Shown: positions 32,571 through 43,872, counted from the first letter of the stretch. The stretch: DNA of 64,000 nt from Cladocopium goreaui (GCA_947184155.2 CAMXCT020001857.1:124001-188000); one strand, 5' to 3'. A program made the numbers and translations. The notes: generated by a model not told the origin, from the sequence alone.

Positions 32571-35500
32571 GAAAATCGATGGAAAATCAGGGGAACATCT
32601 GTGGAAAATCTTGGAAAATCTGAAAATCTGGGGAAAATTTGGGAAAAACTTGGGAAAAACTTGGAAAAAATTGGGAAAATTTGGGAAAATCTGAGAAAAA
32701 TATGAAAAATCTGGGATGGGAAAATCTGGGAAATTTTGGGGAAAACTTGGGAAAATCTGGGAAAAAACATGGGAAAGTCTGGGAAAATCTGTGGAAAAAC
32801 TTGGGAAAAACTGTGGAAAATCTGTGGAAAAACTTGGGAAAAAACTTGGGAAAATCTGTGGAAAAACTTGGGAAAAACATTGGAAAACCTGGGGAAAACT
32901 GGGGAAATCTGGGAAAAACATGGGAAAAATCTGTTGAAAATCTGGGAAAAACCTTGGAAAATCTGGGGAAAAACTTGGGAAAATCTGGGAAAATCTGGGA
33001 AAAACCTGGGAAAATCTGGGGAAAAAACTTGGGAAAATCTGTGAAAATTTGGGAAAGACTTGGGAAAATATGGGAAAATCTGGGAAAAACTTGGGAAAAT
33101 GTGGGAAAATCTGGGAAAAACTTGGGAAAATCTGTGAAAATCTGGGAAAAACTTGGGAAAATCTGGGAAAATCTGGGAAAAACTTGGGAAAACTTGGGAA
33201 AATCTAGGAAAAACTTGGGAAAATCTGGGAAAATCTGGGAAAAACTTGGGAAAATCTGGGAAAATCTGGGAAAAACTTGGGAAAATATGGGAAAATCTGG
33301 GAAAATCTGGTGAAAAACTTGGGAAAATTTGGGAAAATTTGGGAAAATCTGGGAAAGACTTGGGAAAATATGGGAAAATCTGGGAAAAACCTGGGAAAAT
33401 CTGGTGAAAAACTTGGGAAAATTTGGGAAAATTTTGGAAAATCTAGGAAAGACTTGGGAAAATATGGGAAAATCTGGGAAAAACTTGGGAAAATGTGGGA
33501 AAATCTGGGAAAAACTTGGGAAAATGTGGGAAAATCTGGGAAAAACTTGGGAAAATCTGGGAAAATCTGGGAAAAATTTGGGAAAACTTGGGAAAATCTA
33601 AGAAAAACTTGGGAAAATCTGGGAAAATCTGGGAAAATCTGAGAAAAATATGAAAAATCTGGGATGGGAAAATCTGGGAAATTTTGGGGAAAACTTGGGA
33701 AAATCTGGGAAAAAACATGGGAAAGTCTGGGAAAATCTGTGGAAAAACTTGGGAAAAACTGTGGAAAATCTGTGGAAAAACTTGGGAAAAAACTTGGGAA
33801 AATCTGTGGAAAAACTTGGGAAAAACATTGGAAAGCCTGGGGAAAACTGGGGAAAATCTGGGAAAAACATGGGAAAAATCTGTTGAAAATCTGGGAAAAA
33901 CCTTGGAAAATCTGGGGAAAAACTTGGGAAAATCTGGGAAAATCTGGGAAAAACCTGGGAAAATCTGGGGAAAAAACTTGGGAAAATCTGGGAAAATCTG
34001 GGAAAATTTGGGAAAGACTTGGGAAAATATGGGAAAATCTGGGAAAAACTTGGGAAAATGTGGGAAAATGTGGGAAAATCTTGGGAAAATCTGTGAAAAT
34101 CTGGGAAAAACTTGGGAAAATCTGGGAAAATCTGGGAAAAACTTGGGAAAACTTGGGAAAATCTAGGAAAAACTTGGGAAAATCTGGGAAAATCTGGGAA
34201 AAACTTGGGAAAATCTGGGAAAATCTGGGAAAAACTTGGGAAAATATGGGAAAATCTGGGAAAATCTGGTGAAAAACTTGGGAAAATTTGGGAAAATTTG
34301 GGAAAATCTGGGAAAGACTTGGGAAAATCTGGGAAAATCTGGGAAAAACTTGGGAAAATGTGGGAAAATCTGGGAAAAACTTGGGAAAATCTGGGAAAAT
34401 CTGGGAAACACTTGGGAAAATTTGGGAAAATCTGGGAAAGACTTGGGAAAATATGGGAAAATCTGGGAAAAACTTGGGAAAATGTGGGAAAATCTGGGAA
34501 AAACTTCGGAAAATCTGGGAAAATCTGGGAAACACTTGGGAAAATTTGGGAAAATCTTGGGAAAGACTTGGAAAAAATTGGGAAAATTTGGGAAAATCTG
34601 AGAAAAATATGAAAAATCTGGGATGGGAAAATCTGGGAAATTTTGGGGAAAACTTGGGAAAATCTGGGAAAAAACATGGGAAAGTCTGGGAAAATCTGTG
34701 GAAAAACTTGGGAAAAACTGTGGAAAATCTGTGGAAAAACTTGGGAAAAAACTTGGGAAAATCTGTGGAAAAACTTGGGAAAAACATTGGAAAACCTGGG
34801 GAAAACTGGGGAAAATCTGGGAAAAACATGGGAAAAATATGTTGAAAATCTGGGAAAAACCTTGGAAAATCTGGGGAAAAACTTGGGAAAATCTGGGAAA
34901 ATCTGGGAAAAACCTGGGAAAATCTGGGGAAAAAACTTGGGAAAATCTGTGAAAATCTGGGAAAATTTGGGAAAGACTTGGGAAAATATGGGAAAATCTG
35001 GGAAAAACTTGGGAAAATGTGGGAAAATCTGGGAAAATCTGTGAAAATCTGTGAAAATCTGGGAAAAACTTGGGAAAATCTGGGAAAATCTGGGAAAAAC
35101 TTGGGAAAACTTGGGAAAATCTAGGAAAAACTTGGGAAAATCTGGGAAAATCTGGGAAAAACTTGGGAAAATCTGGGAAAATCTGGGAAAAACTTGGGAA
35201 AATATGGGAAAATCTGGGAAAATCTGGTGAAAAACTTGGGAAAATTTGGGAAAATTTGGGAAAATCTGGGAAAGACTTGGGAAAATCTGGGAAAATCTGG
35301 GAAAAACTTGGGAAAATGTGGGAAAATCTGGGAAAAACTTCGGAAAATCTGGGAAAATCTGGGAAACACTTGGGAAAATTTGGGAAAATCTGGGAAAGAC
35401 TTGGGAAAATATGGGAAAATCTGGGAAAAACTTCGGAAAATCTGTGGAAAATCTGGGGAAAAACTTGGGAAAATCTGGGAAAATCTGGGAAAATCTGGGA

Positions 35501-36180
35501 AAAACCTGGGAAAATCTGGTGAAAAACTTGGGAAAATTTGGGAAAATTTGGGAAAATCTAGGAAAGACTTGGGAAAATATGGGAAAATCTGGGAAAAACT
35601 TGGGAAAATGTGGGAAAATCTGGGAAAAACTTGGGAAAATGTGGGAAAATCTGGGAAAAACTTGGGAAAATCTGGGAAAATCTGGGAAAAATTTGGGAAA
35701 ACTTGGGAAAATCTAAGAAAAACTTGGGAAAATCTGGGAAAATCTGGGAAAAACTTGGGAAAATCTGGGAAAATCTGGGAAAAACTTGGGAAAAACTTGG
35801 GAATATCTGGGAAAATCTGGGAAAAAGTTGGGAAAATTTGGGAAAATCTGGGAAAAACTTGGGAAAAACTTGGGAAAATCTGGGAAAATCTGGGAAAAAC
35901 TTGGGAAAATCTGAAAATCTGGGAAAAACTTGGGAAAAAATCTTGGGAAAATCTGGTGATAATCTGGGAAAATCTATGCAAAATCGATGGGAGAATTTGA
36001 GAAAAAACAAGGGAAGATCGAAGGGAAATCCCAGGAACATATGGGAAACGGAAAACTGAGAGAAAGTTGGGAAAATCTATTGAACGTCTGGAAAAATCTA
36101 CGAAAATCAGCGAAAATCCCAGAATTATTTCACGAAAAAATTGGGAAATTGATGGAAAATAATGAAAATTGGAGGTTTCT
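32571..36180. repeat. Phased A-tract satellite with ~950-bp higher-order blocks
   Basis: The array is built from TGGGAAAATC (10 bp) and TGGGAAAAACT (11 bp) units, mostly in a 10-10-11 order. A marker block with GAGAAAAATATGAAAAATCT recurs at 32693, 33641 and 34600, spacings of 948 and 959 bp, and the sequence around it is nearly identical each time. A further partial block ends near 35760 without the marker. Edges decay into GGAAAATC-type words by 36180. Any translation (GKIWENLGKTWEN-like) is a by-product of the repeat. Confidence 0.95.
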
Positions 36181-36930
36181 TCCTAGTTTTAACTAGGACA
36201 GATCATGGAATGGCAATCTTTGAGAAAAATTGAGGTCTGACTGGAAAATAGACAGTGTAAATCCCAATTCACTGGTTTTAACATGTTTGAACTCAGTTTA
36301 TGTGAGACATGGGTGTTCACTCATAATGTGAATTGATATACCTGTTACACCTTTGAAAGAACAATTATTTTTCTTGGAGCCAACTATTAATAATCGTTGT
36401 TTTGGAGAATAATTATTCTCCCAGCCAATAAAAACCGGTACAATATTTTTTGGGAGAAAATATGCATATTGAAACAAACCACAGCAAGCCACTACTGAAC
36501 TGTTCAGGAATGTTCAGAGTCATTAAAGATCGTAATGTTTACGTTGTTTCCCATGCGAAACTGTTCTCCGAAATCCAAACCGTTCAGATTGCGTTCAGAT
36601 TGCGTTCAATTACGTTGAGATTGCGTTCAATTGCGTTCAGAATTGCGTTTTTTTTTGCATAAAAAATGCTTTAAAAAAACACGTTTGGCGGTAGCCGGTT
36701 TTTTCATACCAGAAGGGGCCAGATACGTAAAGAACCGTTCGAGGTCGTTAAAAACCGTTCTGGTAGAATAAAACATCAAAAAAGGACAAACGATTAATAA
36801 AGGTCATCCCGTTGAATAATTACCTTCTTTAGGGTGGAACAGGTACGCATCAAAATATGGAAACTGAGGGGAACAAGTCGAACAAGTGCTGGAAGTCGAT
36901 GGTTTTCGGGGTGGTTGCTGCAAGATGCAG

Positions 36931-37023
36931 CAAGTTGTCTGGCAAAGTTCTGGGTGAATTCTTTGATTTCGAACTCATGGAGAACCAACTGGAGAGTTAC
37001 TTGAGCAGCTGCGATCTACCCTG
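36931..37023 (+). CDS. Putative exon L, helical repeat
   Basis: The acceptor is CAAGATGCAG and the donor CTG/GTTGAT. The peptide reads KLSGKVLGEFFDFELMENQL, then ESYLSSCDLP. Upstream in the same frame VAARCS precedes it, and exon O has AAASCSNFAGPSK in the matching place. It starts with one base of a split codon and leaves two, which fits exon M. Confidence 0.42.
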
Positions 37024-37544
37024 GTTGATGATTAGTTCGGGGATTTTGTTCTACGGAGTATGGGGATTATAAGAATCCAAGACCGGGGAATCCCGTTCAT
37101 AACCAACCAGTATTTCATGGAATGATGGAGGAATTTTGAACACTGCTCACTTTAGTACTTTAACCTTTCACCATACATGGGGACATCCAACCAGCTCGAA
37201 AAATTGATGATGTCTAAGATTATCCAAGATTGAGGATGTATTGTAGCTGCTGGTCTCAAAGTGAATTTAGAGTTTCAAACCAGCCAGTCGAACCTCAAAA
37301 TCTTCAGGCTGTTGGGCTGCAGTCAGTTTTCTGTTTTCCTCCGGTGATCGAACTTTGCGTTTAGAGCGTTCCCCATTTATATTCATTCATGGGCCTTAAA
37401 CTCCTATTATATAGATATTTGTGATTTCCAGCAGGCCATGTTAGTCTACCAAAGGGTAGCTTCATCGGAATTTTCCCCACTTCGTGGCCAAAGTCCTTAT
37501 GAATTCTCCCGAAAAAGGTGACCTAAGAAGTACCGCTTACTAAT

Positions 37545-37651
37545 TACCCTCTGGTAATTTAACATAACTATGGAAAATCACCATTTATAGTGAAAATTCC
37601 CATGAAAAAAAGTGATTTTCCATATGTTTTGTTATCGTTTGCCAGAGGGTA
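37545..37651. mobile_element. TACCCTCTGGTAA-family foldback element
   Basis: TACCCTCTGGTAATTTAACA to CGTTTGCCAGAGGGTA. Confidence 0.85.
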
Positions 37652-37952
37652 CCCACCAGCAAGGTATAACCAGAGCTTGTTGATGGCTTATGGACCGTCT
37701 GTTGTGAGGTCGCCGTTTCCAGGGGTTTAGTTGAACTTTTATGGGAGTATGCAAGCATATATGCAAGTAGCCAATGGAAACTGAGAGACAATATGGACTT
37801 TTAGACATATCTATAACTACGAAAATTGAAGAGATCATGGGGGTTCACCCATTAACATCCATTAACTTATATCCATATTAAACCATATGTGCGTGGGTAT
37901 ATTAATAACCATTAATATCATAACAACCATTAGACCATTAATTAACCATATA

Positions 37953-38073
37953 TCTGGGTAAATTCTAACGACCTCACTGTTCTCCCGAACCCTGGAATCA
38001 TGGTTAGTAAGGGGAATCATCCCCAAATGGCCCAACAATTCAGGTTAGTGAAATATTATGTCATTTACCCAGA
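37953..38073. mobile_element. TCTGGGTAAATT-family foldback element
   Basis: TCTGGGTAAATTCTAACGAC to GTCATTTACCCAGA, with core GGAATCATGGTTAGTAAGGG. The short inverted ends (TCTGGGTAAAT) are the only symmetry; the core is asymmetric and conserved. Confidence 0.8.
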
Positions 38074-38340
38074 TTAATTAACCATATATTAACAATCAGA
38101 AGATATAGAGTTATTATCACCAACGAACTCGGATCATCCACGGATCACAGCTGGTTGGTTTTTGGCCTTGGTCATGTTAGTGCCGCGCCCACTAACATCC
38201 ACTGGCTACCTGATTAGGAAGGAAAAACCCACCCAAAAAAAGGTAGAACGATATTTTTTAGGTTTGCTAGGGATGTTACTATATGTTACTTCTTTAGTAC
38301 ACATTAAAGTCATTTATTCTTTACTGGGTTGCTATATCAG

Positions 38341-38514
38341 GAACACTAAAGTGGCACGATCCACCGCTGAGGCCATGAATTTCTGTGCTACTCCTGGCAT
38401 CGACCAATGGTTAGGGGAGCTGCTGAACGATCCACGCGGCGCTGGCTTCGCGAAGCGCTTGCTGTTACAAGACGGCTTTCTGGACGGGTGGACGGCTGAC
38501 CTGCTGCTTTTCCG
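38341..38514 (+). CDS. Putative exon M, helical repeat
   Basis: Acceptor GGGTTGCTATATCAG and donor TTCCG/GTGTAA. 57 codons read NTKVARSTAEAMNFCATPGI, then DQWLGELLNDPRGAGFAKRL and LLQDGFLDGWTADLLLF. The alternating hydrophobic pattern and LLNDP / LLQDG turns suggest a pair of antiparallel helices. It starts with one base of a split codon and leaves two, so L>M>O join in phase. One of the best-supported exons. Confidence 0.55.
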
Positions 38515-38859
38515 GTGTAAAAATAACCCCAGTTGTTACATTTCATGAACCAGTCATCAAACAAAATAAACGGTTGTTTGTTTTTCCGCTTTGTATTCCG
38601 TGAAATTGTTCCATGAAATTTCATAATCCCCATGGTTGTTTCTATTTTTATATCACCATGTTGAAAAGCCGGTGGTTTATCCCCCAGTCAACCCTGTTAC
38701 ACCCCCTTCAACGTTCAACCCCTATAAAAACTATATCGCATGTTCTATGGTTGTTTTAGAAAAACTGTTTCTGTTGTTCCCAGCATATCCCTTTCCCATT
38801 GGTTCAATGATGATGGTATACCAAACCGGCCCCTCTATTTTTTACCAAAAGGACATTAT

Positions 38860-38967
38860 CTGGTTGGTGGTTTGGAACATTTTTTATTTTTCCATTCCGT
38901 TGGAAATGTCATCATCCCAACTGACATAACATATTTTTCAGAGGGCTAGTTTGAAACCACCAACCAG
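38860..38967. mobile_element. TGGTTGGTGG-family foldback element
   Basis: CTGGTTGGTGGTTTGGAACA to GAAACCACCAACCAG, 44 bp before putative exon N. Confidence 0.9.
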
Positions 38968-39011
38968 TTATTGGTTCCCAGTTGTTTTTCTATCCCCCCG
39001 TGCCATGGCAG

Positions 39012-39108
39012 GACAAGGTGGCGGATTTCTTGAGCCTTTCCGAGGCGCGCCGCTTCGTGCTGCGCCTGCTGCGGCAGCCCGGGGTCTATCGCTTTGTGAC
39101 GTCGCTTG
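39012..39108 (+). CDS. Putative exon N, helical repeat
   Basis: The acceptor is CCGTGCCATGGCAG. In phase it reads DKVADFLSLSEARRFVLRLL, then RQPGVYRFVTSL. Several GT donors follow (39109, 39124, 39133), so the end is uncertain. The motif EARRFVLRLLRQPGVYRF closely parallels DAARRLVDLVQRSCYAGF in the exon at 44293. Its phase does not fit directly between M and O. Confidence 0.5.
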
Positions 39109-39819
39109 GTGACGGCGGCTGTGGGGTGCCGGGGGTGGGCAGGGACTGGTGGAAGAAAACTGGAACAGGAAAAACTTCAGGAATCTTTTGGGAATAGTTT
39201 TTTTTTTTTTGATGAGGTTAATCTCAAGCAAATCCAATGTGTGGTTTACTTTCAATCATTTAGTTTATGGGTTTCCACGCTAGAAATGAGTTAAGAATGA
39301 GAAACATGGGCTGAACAAGCAAGACATATGGGATTTTAAGATTATTCATAAACGCATTATGCATCGAAATACATGGAGGTTAAGCTATGTTACACCAAGG
39401 AGGATCCCAGGGAACCAATGTCCTACCAGATCCTGAAGTATAGTCAGATGGGTTTATAAAAGTTTGTTCCAATATAAAGATACATCAACATACCATATAG
39501 AATATAGTTATGTAATGATCAACATATCCATAGCAGATTATATATATAATTATATATATACACATATCATATATATATATATATACCTAGTTGATTTAAA
39601 TTTTGGAGACCCCAACTTAATGACCAGCAGGGATCCCTGCAAATCTCCAAAGTTGGGGTTCCACTTTTTAGATGGGATCTAGAAAACAAGTCTAGCCAGT
39701 GGGGCTGGAGGATATGTTTTTATAACCTTGTTTTTTTTTGGGCGACGTTTCGGATGTTCTGAATTTTCGACCAACCGGCAGAGATCAACTTGATATCTTT
39801 GATTTTTGGAGCAGTTATA

Positions 39820-39924
39820 TACCCTCTGATAATTTAGCATAGCTATTGAACATGGCCCATTTATAGTTGATTTACCTATTAAAGATGGTGAATTTCCATA
39901 GCTGTGTTAGTTTACCAGAGGGTA
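39820..39924. mobile_element. TACCCTCTGGTAA-family foldback element
   Basis: TACCCTCTGATAATTTAGCA to TTAGTTTACCAGAGGGTA. Confidence 0.85.
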
Positions 39925-39976
39925 ATATAGATATTGATCACGGTTTTGAAGATGTTGAAACGTGCATTTTCTGCAG

Positions 39977-40059
39977 CGCCTGTGAGACCACCTATCTTGG
40001 TCCAATGTTACTGTAATGGGTTCTCCCAATTTGTGAGGCACCTTTTCAATACCCATATT
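39977..40059 (+). CDS. Putative exon (weak)
   Basis: Acceptor GCATTTTCTGCAG and donor GTGTAA. The open frame reads PVRPPILVQCYCNGFSQFVR, then HLFNTHI. Splice signals are good, but the phase does not match exon O. Confidence 0.3.
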
Positions 40060-40472
40060 GTGTAAATACCTTATACCAAACCTTCATGGTAGTTGGGGTA
40101 TATGGAAAATGTTCATCGGTTTCCCATGTACCTTCAAATTTGTGCAAATAGCACAGTCAGTTGTTCGGAGTCTTGACTCTGTAATAATATAATATATGTT
40201 GACCTTCACGAGTTTCAGTGCTGGCTTGAGTGAATTACAATTCCAGTCGTTAACCATGTACATCAACCATGGTTTAGTAGCTTAGGTGATCAATTGTTAG
40301 CCACATCTGATGTACATATATATATATAAACCTATAGCTATCAAGAAACAGACACTGAAAGGTGATGCCTGTTGCTTTAGAATACCCATGATTTCTAATT
40401 CATTTATATACGCATATATATATACCATAAGCATCCATAAGCCATAGAAGCCCAGGCTGCTGCAAGTTGCAG

Positions 40473-40609
40473 CAACTTCGCGGGTCCCAGCAAAGCCATT
40501 CTACTCAGGTGGCTCAACAGGGACAAGGAAATGCAGAAGTGGTTCGCGCGCATCGCCAAGCGTGAGGATGTGATGCTCTTTATCACCGAGATGTTACAAG
40601 AGCCAGGCG
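40473..40609 (+). CDS. Putative exon O, helical repeat
   Basis: Acceptor GCAAGTTGCAG and donor GGCG/GTGAAG. The 45 codons read NFAGPSKAILLRWLNRDKEM, then QKWFARIAKREDVMLFITEM and LQEPG. The helical pattern and the MLQEPG turn echo LLRQPG in exon N. It starts with one base of a split codon, which fits exon M. Confidence 0.55.
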
Positions 40610-40981
40610 GTGAAGGTTTTTTTTTTTTTTCGGGAGACTGGGGATTTCAAACATTAACGGCTACGGAGAGATGGAATATGATAGAGAATTCATGAGAATT
40701 CCAGATTTCAGCTACTTCAACATTTTTTTTCCAGCTGCTAGGAACACGTTTTTTCTCCAGTCTTTTCCTGGAAAAAATGCGGCCTCACAGAGTCGACCGG
40801 TGATTTTTCGGGTGATCCCGGGTGATCCAACAGATTCCACATGGCTTTTGTTGGGATGACATCTGGGTAAATTTGCATAGCCTAACTGACGTTACTATAG
40901 TGAAAACCATAGGAACATGGTGGTTTAATGGTGGTTTAATGGGGTTTAACCAACAAAATTGTGGTTTTAATGGAATATTAC

Positions 40982-41112
40982 TACCCTCTGGTTATGACTA
41001 ACAGGGCAAGCCATGGAAGCCATGGCCCAGTATGGCCCATAGAAATAGATGGTTTATAGCTATTAAACATGATGGATCTTTCCATGGCGAACTGTTAAAT
41101 AGCCAGATGGTA
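40982..41112. mobile_element. TACCCTCTGGTAA-family foldback element
   Basis: TACCCTCTGGTTATGACTAA to AAATAGCCAGATGGTA, slightly enlarged by a duplicated GGCCCA word. Confidence 0.8.
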
Positions 41113-42123
41113 ATTTGCACCAAAAAGGGGTGAAATGGGTATGACAAAAACCAGCACCATAATCAACACCAACAACCCGGATCAACAAATGTGAATTGTG
41201 GGATCTTTAAGCATTCAAGAATCTGGCCAGATGTGTTTGCAAGCCACAGAAAAGATTGTGTTCTTACCAGCCAAACACTGGATTCAATCAACCTGGGAAT
41301 TAGACCTGAAGAACAGTTAAAGCCACCATTTTAGATAATAATGACTAATGATAACACTAATAAGTCATTCAGGTTAATTAAAATGGGTCTTTAAATGGTG
41401 ATTAGTTAAATCAAGCCGCCATTTGTTGGATGAATCCCTGGTACTTGTCCAACGAGAACGTTTCTGCTGCCGCAGCGATTTTGATGTTTGCTTTAGAAAG
41501 CCCACTGTAGATATGTCTAGCATACACATCATAAAGCCTACTCCTGCTAGATACAAGCCATTCAGAAATTCACGTCATGTGATCTGGCCACAAAATTCAC
41601 TATGATATATGAGACTTTGGAGACTACTATTGATACTGTAGCCCGCCAAAATAGGGATCACACAGAGTCCATATTGAACAAGAACCTGCCTGGCCTGTGA
41701 AGACATAGACGTGTGACCCACAGATCTACCACAAAACCCTGAGGGACTTGGCTATAGATACCTTCATCAACTCTTGAGGTGGAGTCATGTGCTGTATTCC
41801 CTGGGTGAACAGAGTAATGCTACTGTAACTTAGTGAGTTTGTTTTTTGCCATCAATTCTTGGGGTGGAGGATAACCAACTCAAAATCAGTATTTTTCTAG
41901 GACATCCAAGATTAGCACGTTCATCCATGATGCCCTAGCACGTGTAGGGCCTCAGAACTGATTCCCAGATATTTCTCCAAAGACAACGATGAAAGAGCAT
42001 GTAACCCCCGAAAATCATTCTGTGGAGGTGCTGGCGACCACAGATCTGGTGTTGGAAGAGCGCGAGCACTGGAAATCACTGTTAGCGCATAAAACTTCGC
42101 CACATGGATATCAGGAAATGTTG
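41113..42123. other. No gene supported; upstream flank of the RCC1-like retrogene
   Basis: Mixed-composition DNA. Open stretches near 41400-41600 on both strands match no family I know. The words GTGGAGGTGCTGGCGACCAC (42023) and CGTGAACGTGCTGGCAACCA (45882) hint that 41890-42060 and 45830-46080 belong to one dispersed repeat. Confidence 0.4.
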
Positions 42124-42137
42124 CAGTTTGGCTCAAG
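42124..42137 (+). promoter_or_regulatory. DinoSL: Partial spliced-leader relic
   Basis: CAGTTTGGCTCAAG matches the last 14 bases of the spliced leader (CATTTTGGCTCAAG) with one difference. It lies 44 bases before the RCC1-like start codon, where a leader would sit in a mature mRNA. The 5' part of the leader is missing or unrecognisable. Eleven of the bases match without a gap. Confidence 0.6.
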
Positions 42138-42181
42138 ATCCAATTGCAGGGACTGCTGGTAGTGTAGTGTTTCGTTTACAG

Positions 42182-43648
42182 ATGCTTCGGGTCAGTGTAG
42201 CGTTACCAAGCGGTCAAGCTGAGACATTTTCGCTTGAACGGTCCTCCAAAGTAGGGGACTTGAGGGTTCTGGCGCAGAAATCATTTCAACGTGGCTTCTT
42301 GAAACTTGTGGCTGCAGACCATAGCGTGGTGGATCCTGCAGTGTCTCTACAAGCTGCAGGACTTGAAGATGGAGACCACCTGACAGCTATTGCTGTGGAG
42401 GCAAAACTAGCGGCAACAGACGAAGCTTTTGCGTTGTTTTGCCCTGGAGGTGACTGGGTTATGACCTGGGGCAATCCAGATTATGGTGGTGACAGCTCTG
42501 AAGTCCAAGATCAGCTCAAGGATGTCCAGCAGGTTCAAGCAACTGGCAGGGCATTTGCTGCTATCCTGGCAGATGGATCCGTTGTGACTTGGGGCGATGC
42601 AGATGATGGTGGTGACAGCTCTGAAGTCCAAGATCGGCTCAAGGATGTCCAGCAGGCTCAAGCAACCTACTCTGCATTTGCTGCAATCCTGGCAGATGGC
42701 TCGGTTGTGACTTGGGGCAATTCACATCATGGTAGCGACAGCTCTGAAGTCCAAGATCAGCTCAAGGATGTCCAGCAGGTTCAAGCAACCTATCATGCAT
42801 TTGCTGCGATCCTGGCAGATGGCTCGGTTGTGACTTGGGGCAATTCACATCATGGTAGCGACAGCTCTGAAGTCCAAGATCAGCTCAAGGATGTCCAGCA
42901 GGTTCAAGCAACTCTTAATGGAGCATTTGCTGCAATCCTGGCAGATGGGTCGGTTGTGGCTTGGGGCGATCCAGGTTGGGGTGGCAACAGCTCTTTTGTC
43001 CAAGATCAGCTCAAAGGTGTCCAGCAGGTTCAAGCTTCCTCTGGCGCATTTGCTGCAATCCTGGCAGATGGCTCGGTTGTGACTTGGGGCGATCGAGATT
43101 ATGGTGGTGACATCTCTGAAGTCAAGGATCAGCTCAAGGGAGTCCAGCAGGTTCAAGCAACTCGCAGGGCATTTGCTGCTATCCTGGCAGATGGATCGGT
43201 TGTGACCTGGGGCAATCCAGATTATGGTGGTGACAGCTCTGAAGTCCAAGATCGGCTTAAGGATGTCCAGCAGGCTCAAGCAACTGGCAGGGCATTTGCT
43301 GCTATCCGGGCAGATGGGTCGGTTGTGACCTGGGGCAATCCAGATTATGGTGGTGACAGCTCTGAAGTCCAAGATCGGCTTAAGGATGTCCAGCAGGCTC
43401 AAGCAACCTACTCTGCATTTGCTGCAATCCTGGCGGATGGGTCGGTTGTGACTTGGGGCGGTCCAGATAGTGGCGGTGACAGCTCTTATGTTCAAGATCA
43501 GCTGAAAGGTGTCCAACAGGTTCAAGCAACCTATGGTGCCTATGGTGCATTTGCTGCAATCCTGGTGGATGGGTCTGTTGTGACTTGGGGCGATCCAGAT
43601 AGTGGCGGTGACAGCTCTTATGTTCAAGATCAGCTGAACGGTGTCTAA
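42182..43648 (+). CDS. Ubiquitin-like plus RCC1-like repeat protein, retrogene, C-terminally truncated
   Basis: The ATG at 42182 is chosen because the upstream in-frame ATG (42104) lies before the spliced-leader relic. Residues 1-80 (MLRVSVALPSGQAETFSLER...) look like a ubiquitin-like domain. Ten tandem 41-residue repeats follow with the pattern VVTWG...GGDSS.VQDQL..VQQ.QA......AFAAILADGS. These are shorter than classical RCC1 blades. I recall many such genes in Symbiodiniaceae, often labelled HERC-like, but no HECT domain is present. At 43646 a codon that is CAG in sister repeats is TAA; the frame then continues for 22 more codons to a TAG at 43715. No introns are seen. It is likely a retroposed copy; expression is uncertain. 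Confidence 0.85.
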   Translation: MLRVSVALPSGQAETFSLERSSKVGDLRVLAQKSFQRGFLKLVAADHSVVDPAVSLQAAGLEDGDHLTAIAVEAKLAATDEAFALFCPGGDWVMTWGNPDYGGDSSEVQDQLKDVQQVQATGRAFAAILADGSVVTWGDADDGGDSSEVQDRLKDVQQAQATYSAFAAILADGSVVTWGNSHHGSDSSEVQDQLKDVQQVQATYHAFAAILADGSVVTWGNSHHGSDSSEVQDQLKDVQQVQATLNGAFAAILADGSVVAWGDPGWGGNSSFVQDQLKGVQQVQASSGAFAAILADGSVVTWGDRDYGGDISEVKDQLKGVQQVQATRRAFAAILADGSVVTWGNPDYGGDSSEVQDRLKDVQQAQATGRAFAAIRADGSVVTWGNPDYGGDSSEVQDRLKDVQQAQATYSAFAAILADGSVVTWGGPDSGGDSSYVQDQLKGVQQVQATYGAYGAFAAILVDGSVVTWGDPDSGGDSSYVQDQLNGV

Positions 43649-43717
43649 CAGGTTCAAGCAAATTGTGAAGCATTTGCTGCAATCCTGGCGGATGGGTCCG
43701 TTGTGACTTGGGACTAG
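43649..43717 (+). pseudogene. Eleventh RCC1-like repeat, cut off by a stop
   Basis: In the same frame after TAA 43646-43648, QVQANCEAFAAILADGSVVT continues the repeat exactly, then WD and TAG. This shows the stop is a recent substitution in a longer gene. Confidence 0.75.
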
Positions 43718-43872
43718 TTGCAGCCCGGTTCGCATACCTCTAGCTTAGCTGGCGGGCGAAACGTCATCTTGTATTCCAGGGTCCTGCAGTGTTTTTGATT
43801 GACTGTCGGAAGTGCGTTTGAAGAGAAGATGGAGCGACGTGTTGCAAATCCAGTGTCAAAGTCAACACAACA

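Noticed and set aside
32600-36000. Long open frames on both strands (GKIWENLGKTWEN-like and FPRFSQIFPSF-like peptides)
   Set aside because: They are by-products of a 10/11-bp repeat with no stop codons in its units; both strands and several frames are open at once, with no start context or domain.
41374-41605. Open frames on both strands as a copia-type retroelement fragment
   Set aside because: No integrase, RT or protease motif can be seen in either reading.
42104-42181. Upstream in-frame ATG at 42104 as start of the RCC1-like protein
   Set aside because: It lies before the spliced-leader relic, so it would not be in the mature mRNA; MLRVSVALPSG at 42182 matches the expected N-terminus.
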